Positions 59,026 to 64,000 of a stretch of 64,000 nt of DNA are shown piece by piece (within the stretch, counting starts at the first letter, position 1; each line of letters begins with the position of its first letter). This stretch comes from Halesus radiatus. Lineage: Eukaryota > Arthropoda > Insecta > Trichoptera > Limnephilidae. Position numbers and translations under genes: made by a program. Below the pieces are notes generated by a model, which did not search any database, was not told the origin of the DNA, and worked only from the letters and a program-made list of their open reading frames with translations. The stretch is taken from contig JAHDVE020005852.1 in the NCBI GenBank assembly GCA_022606495.2, positions 496,001-560,000 of the forward strand, written 5' to 3'.

Positions 59026-59614
59026 GGTTTTGACAGTGATATTTGTAAATTGACTTATTTGCATTGTGTTGATAGTCTTGTAAAATTATTGAAAGGTTTT
59101 TGCTAAAACTGAATTATACCCCACTTTCCCTCGATTTGTAAGTATCTGGAAAGAGTAGTACGTCATTTTATTTGAAAAAGTATACATGCATAAGCGGAAA
59201 ACTTAAAAAAAGATAAACATGTACAGTTTACAATGCGAATTGTTAACCTTTTTATGGGTTCGGCGTGTGTATTTCAAAGTGGATGCTTTCAAATCTCTGT
59301 TATTTATATCTTGAGGTAGCAAGAGAAAACATCTGTCGAATTTATTTCTGATAAACTAAATTTATCTGCTTTTCTCGTAGAAAACCGGAAAATGGTATTA
59401 GGGAAGTTTTCTATGAAAATGTGTGTTTTTATGCGTCATAAATATAAATATACAATAGGTAGAAACATTTTGTGTGAACTGTTAATCGTGGAGCAAACTT
59501 CATAGGATTTATAGCCCCATGCGGGTAATAAATGACTCCAGTGTTTAAAAATTAGATGATGAATAATTCGGAAAACAAGACAACCGTGGTAGGAGCTTTT
59601 CATGTAGTACAGAC

Positions 59615-59882
59615 CAGTGGCGTACGTTGCTCTATGTCCAAGGGAAGGATGTGTGTCGGGTGTGAATTGTTTATTGAATATTTGAAAATACCCAATTTAT
59701 TATCATCTTCCTCTGATAGTTGTGGTTAATTGAGTAATTAAACGCACCAGTTTCAAATTCGTGGAAAAAAAATCATTTTGTTCAGAAATTTGAGGCGTAA
59801 AAAAACACTTAAAAAAAAATTCTGTGTTTCGTTTTCTTAGGATAGGCTTAGTTTTTCATCCTTTATGGTCTGCACGCCACCG
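59615..59882 (+). mobile_element. hAT-type MITE with target duplication
   Basis: Ends CAGTGGCGTACGTTGC and, reversed, CGGTGGCGTGCAGACC. The 8-bp flanks GTACAGAC (59607-59614) and GTATAGAC (59883-59890) agree at 7 of 8, the hAT signature. Best-preserved member of the family. Confidence 0.82.
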
Positions 59883-59890
59883 GTATAGAC

Positions 59891-61179
59891 ATTCACTTAG
59901 GAAATATTATAATATCTTGTGTTTCTGTGCTAATGTGGCAATTATTGAACGGGGACCTCTGGTGTCATGAAGTTTGCACATCCTCTTCTATCTGGCATTT
60001 TTAAGCCAATGGAATTATGCAACAACAGAGAGCACCATCATTTCCATCAAGAGCTTTGGAGTTTTAAACGATCAACTCAACTGTAAAAAAATAGATATTT
60101 TGTTTTATTGCGTAATAAGAAAAATAGTGTTGCAACAACTCTGCGGAACTGCACTCGTACCAGTCAAGCAGATTACGAAGCCTTGAAAAGTTTTAAGGTT
60201 TTCCTCTGCTATGCCTTTGAACAATCTTTGGTAAATAATTTAATAATCATAGATACTATAAACAAAGAACTATATGGTATGGAAGCGTGCTGACTGTCGC
60301 AAAACTATGACAAAACTGCACGGACTATCAAGGCTAAACTAAGCAACAATCATTTAATAATAATAAAGTGTGGATCAGTGGTGACTGCTGGTCATCCTAC
60401 GACCAGCATGTCCTACGGTTGGCACAGACCCAAGTGACGTTCCAACCGCTATTGGTACAGACTATAATAACGTATTATTATTATTTTTCGTGCCAACATA
60501 ATATAATATAATATTACGTGTTGTATTGAGGTTTAACGTATTAAGACTAAACCACGCCTGACCATCCGAACCGTCAAGTTATTTTCGTATTAACGACGAG
60601 AACAACTCCGATTTCAATGTAAATTTTCATATCAACAATTTAATTAATTGGATAATGTTAATTGAACGACTACCATAACATGAGAATGTACTTGAATTAG
60701 CGGTAGTTAAATCCTAATATGTGTTTTTGAACAGCGAAATGATTAAATATTTAATTAATTACCACTATGAATTTAGTATTTAACTAGGAACAAGGTTTTC
60801 TGGCAGAAAAGAAAAACAAGTTTCGAGAAATCTTATTAAATCGATGGAGTGCGTAAATGCTCCAATTCCCTTCAGTCTCACAACCAACGATGATAATGAG
60901 AATGATGAGATGATGATGAGATGAGATGAGATGATGAGAATTGATATTAAAAAAAAACCCAGATAACCCTCCGTTCAAGATTTTGTTAATAATGACAAAG
61001 CTGCTGGCTGTAGCCGATATTGGTTGAGATTACCTAAGCTACATCGAATATCCAAATAAAAGATTTATTTATGCATATTACAAGCCAATTACAGGACATA
61101 AAAAGTTTTTTTTCCATATTTTTCCGCTAATTAAACACAGACAATGCTTTGGCAGAAAGCCAACGTGATATTGTCATTA
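59891..61179. other. Gene-free stretch with a GATGA microsatellite
   Basis: A GATGA-rich run (GATGATGATGAGATGAGATG) lies at about 60885-60940. The rest is A+T-rich with no recognised gene. Confidence 0.5.
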
Positions 61180-61325
61180 TTTTGTTAGTAAAGTTGTCCT
61201 AATTTGTATATACACCAACAGATGGCACCGATTGCTACATTTGATGGCATTGCCTAAAAGCACTGCTTTTCAGACACTAATAAATATGAGTCGTCTCTTG
61301 ACGCGCATTGTGTACACATGTACGT
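61180..61325 (-). repeat. Dispersed repeat shared with 44640-44780
   Basis: The reverse complement shares TGTAGCAATCGGTGCCATCT, AACTTTACTAAC and the GTACACAATGCG segments. Confidence 0.65.
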
Positions 61326-61599
61326 TTGAATGTATAAAATATGGTCAATATTATGTGAATAACGAAGTACACATCGTTACTTCGTTTTGCATACTTAGTT
61401 CCCGCTTTTGACACGTTACAGAGGTGCGGGGGGTGTGGCGCGCGCGGCGCTGCGTTACGTGGTTGGTACTTACGGCGTATTTTTCAGTGTTGAGTAGATC
61501 GATTTCTTGTTATAATTTTATACATTATAATATTATTTATATTTTCATGCGAGGAAGGTAGGGTAGGCAGTGCTTATGTGTCGATATGGACGGCACGCC

Positions 61600-61690
61600 T
61601 CTGCTCACAACTTACCCAATTGGGGATGCCATAATCCCGTTGGCTCGGTAGAGCAGTTGGGACTCTTGTGTGGTAATCACATAAAAAACA
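61600..61690 (+). mobile_element. SINE tail fragment
   Basis: Only the last part of the SINE is present: CAATTGGGGATGCCATAAT, then GGGACTCTTGTGTGGTAATC and ATATAAAA-type A's. A more complete copy lies about 300 bases downstream. Confidence 0.7.
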
Positions 61691-61754
61691 ATAACTGAAC
61701 ACATAATTCCAAGAAACGTGATAATTTATACAAGTTTTTGAAGTTTCATCAAAC

Positions 61755-62632
61755 TTAAGGGGGAGAGGGAGGTCTGAGAGGGATAGTTTATTAATTCGAC
61801 ATAGTGATAATATTATTACGTATTACAATAAACATAATCTTTTCAAAAATAACAAGAAAAACTAACATCTTTTAAAAAATTACATCTTTTAGCATTTATC
61901 AAAATTATGCAAGATATATTAATCCTTTCTGAGCGTCTACGTGTTTTACAAAATATTTTAAAATGTTGAATATCCTCAGAATGGCCTCTGTGGTCGAGGG
62001 GTAAGGCTCTCGACTACGAATCCGAAAGTCACGGGTTCAAATCATTTAAAAATAATATATATTATATTTGCGCTCGTTCCAGAGTGGAAGATACTCTCAG
62101 TATCAACTTGGTGAAAGACCACCACTCAGAATTGAAACGATGCTTGAGATGGATTTTAGCCGTGTTTGGTCACCAGATCTGAATAGCCAGGTATTTCCCC
62201 ACCCTCCTCTTCCCCTTCTCATTCCCTTCCCCAATATCTTCAGCCTCACAACATTCCCCAATTGAGAATGCCATAGTCTCACTGGGTCCAGACGGTTGGG
62301 AGCAGTTGGGACTCTTGTGCGGTATTCATATAAAAAAGGTTTTCTTCAAAATTCCAAAATTAACTAATGTTTTTTCAATGCGGATTACGAAACTTTGATT
62401 AAGTTTATTTTCAAAAATGAACTGCGAAAGGATTGCAATTATTTTTCTCCGCTTTTAAAAATTACTTTCATATATTTGGTATTTTGTAAAACATGCGTAG
62501 GATGGTCAGAAAAAGTTAATTCTGATTTGATTTTGATAAATGCTAAGCCTGTTTTTCTTTTTATAAAAATCATGTCTATCGTATTGTGTAATAATATTAT
62601 CATTATTTCTCCGACGTCTCTCTCTCTCTTAA
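61755..62632. mobile_element. TTAA MITE (family A) interrupted by a SINE
   Basis: TTAA at 61755-61758 and 62629-62632. The left end TTAAGGGGGAGAGGGAGGTC and the reversed right end TTAAGAGAGAGAGAGACGTC continue with matching ATGATAATATTATTAC blocks. A SINE (61983-62337) sits in the middle. The target suggests piggyBac-type mobilisation. Confidence 0.85.
61983..62337 (+). mobile_element. SINE nested inside a TTAA MITE
   Basis: Head with A box TGGTCGAGGGG and B box GGTTCAAATC is followed directly by the body, so most of the linker is deleted. It interrupts the TTAA-bounded MITE 61755-62632; the MITE continues on both sides, so the SINE is younger. Confidence 0.85.
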
Positions 62633-62884
62633 GAGCCAACATTACAAAACTCAGATCTGCAAGTGCCCATATACGGTATACTATAAAGTTAATTATCATT
62701 ATTTCTCTGACGTCTCTCTCTCTCTTAAGAGCCAACATTACAAAACTCAGATCTGCAAGTGCCCATATACGGTATACTATAAAGTTAATTATCATTATTT
62801 CTCCGACGTCTCTCTCTCTCTTAAGAGCCAACATTACAAAACTCAGATCTGCAAGTGCCCATATACGGTATACTATAAAGTTAA
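62597..62884. repeat. 96-bp tandem triplication including a MITE end
   Basis: A 96-base unit starting TTATCATTATTTCTCCGACG repeats at 62597, 62693 and 62789 with almost no changes. The first copy spans the right terminus and TTAA of the family-A MITE plus flanking DNA, so the MITE end was amplified together with its flank. Confidence 0.93.
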
Positions 62885-62937
62885 TATATTTTTGCGCCGA
62901 ATGGGTACCGAACTCGCAGTTTCCCGACTCAAGGTAG

Positions 62938-64000
62938 GGCGTATTATACTATTCAATCTCTTTATTTGTAGGTATTATAATTTATGTTCCACGTGTCTTC
63001 CCGCATATGTTTATTTGTCCCATATGTGTTTAGTCCGTGCGTGCTTTCAAAAAAAAACTTTTCCGATTTTAACTGGATTAATAAAATTAACACTAGTTTA
63101 AGGTCCTGCTGAAAATTCATTAAATATTATTATTAAATTGAATATCTACCATGTCCCCCTAGTGCGTGTTAGCCGTGCCGGCGATGAAAAGATTCTGTCA
63201 AAATCTGTTCATAGTTATCTCAATTTATCTAAAAAGTTTGCTAAATCGTTATTATAATAAAATGAACTTTGATGATTATATCCAGTGACTGTTTCATTTG
63301 ATGTTTTCACACGGGGCTAACATTATACACAAATCTGGCATTATAAGTCGTCGGTGATTTTCCGCAATACTCGTTAGTAAATACTTGATGGGTGTCCGTC
63401 ATTCTTGCACGGCTCAATCGAGTCTACATGATGGTCTGTCTGTCTGTCGTCGGCTTTCATTTTACGTCATTCAGCGATGGAGGCCGAGGGGAGCTAATGC
63501 AACACGAGATCATTTTTCGTGCCAACCACCGACAGGTCTGATCGATTGATTAGATTAGTGTTTTGTTAACCAGAATACGATTGTGTAAATCCACCGCCCG
63601 CCAGCCAATAGCTGTGCTGAGCATTAAAATTAGACATTGTAGTCGGAATTCGCTACAATTTGTCAACCCGTTTGTTTAGTGTTTTCGTCCTCGTTTTGAA
63701 AACACTCTGGGATTTAAATCGAGCTTTAAAGTTCCCGCTCCAAACATTCACATTCTGGTTACCAAATTCTAACACTTGTCCGTTGGTTTAATTTTAAATA
63801 CATGGTACAAAGAAACAATAAAGATCATTGTTTAAAATAGCCATCTGCCATTTTTGTGGTGAAGTCATCAAATAGATATGTTCAGGCATACACAAAGAAA
63901 AGTAAATTACGAGTAAATTGTAGGTATTTTTTGACAGTTTTTCAACGAACGTCAAATTCAGCCAACCAGTTAAGTACGCGTCGAAAATATGTATAACTTT
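62938..64000. other. Gene-free stretch at the window end
   Basis: A+T-rich with a few C+G-richer patches (63150-63190, 63580-63610). No gene, RNA or repeat family was recognised. Confidence 0.4.

Noticed and set aside
62395..62937. 180-codon open frame with three internal repeats (SLSLLRANITKLRSA)
   Set aside because: It is the translation of the 96-bp tandem repeat and a MITE end; the unit length being a multiple of three keeps it open.

Overview
This is a window of an A+T-rich arthropod, almost certainly insect, nuclear genome. The evidence is spliced genes with GT-AG introns, many retrotransposons and DNA transposons, a tRNA-derived SINE present in at least eight copies, TTAGG-like stretches, and two genes of the SET-MYND (SMYD/SmydA) type that is expanded in arthropods. 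The insect order cannot be fixed from the sequence.

The real genes are a tandem pair on the minus strand. The downstream one (15614 to 11808) has ten coding exons joining in frame to 637 residues: an N-terminal MYND zinc finger, a SET domain split by a second cysteine cluster, a cysteine-rich post-SET region with a long low-complexity insert, and a helical C-terminal part. The upstream one (57130 to 24037) also has ten coding exons joining in frame, here to 601 residues. It has the same order from the first SET strand onward, but no N-terminal MYND finger was found. Its introns are large and filled with repeats, spreading it over 33 kb. Both are probably cytosolic/nuclear lysine methyltransferase-family proteins, but both lack the usual Asn of the NHSC motif.

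The rest is repeats. Region by region: 1-1497 has a palindromic-repeat half and a deleted piggyBac with TTAA at both ends. 1498-8860 has a SINE, a 43-bp minisatellite, a PIF/Harbinger-like element, and the antisense 3' end of a LINE. 8861-11093 is a 5'-truncated LINE of the same family. 11808-15626 is SMYD gene 1. 17876-23822 has a tRNA-bearing palindrome half, a deleted hAT with a decayed transposase, two SINEs and hAT-type MITEs. 24037-57130 is SMYD gene 2; its introns hold a 2.4-kb hAT-like composite, TTAA MITEs, SINEs, LINE tails, foldbacks, a PP1 phosphatase pseudogene, inverted Penelope-like termini with hammerhead-like cores, and a 30-bp minisatellite split by a Tigger element. 57131-64000 has a possible promoter, one unassigned exon-like block, a hAT MITE, SINE pieces and a TTAA MITE whose right end has been amplified in tandem.

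No wholly new multi-gene system was found. The most distinctive observations are the hairpin shared by the 3' ends of two LINE families, the palindromes carrying tRNA-like cores, the hammerhead-like cores in inverted pairs, and the diverged SMYD pair.
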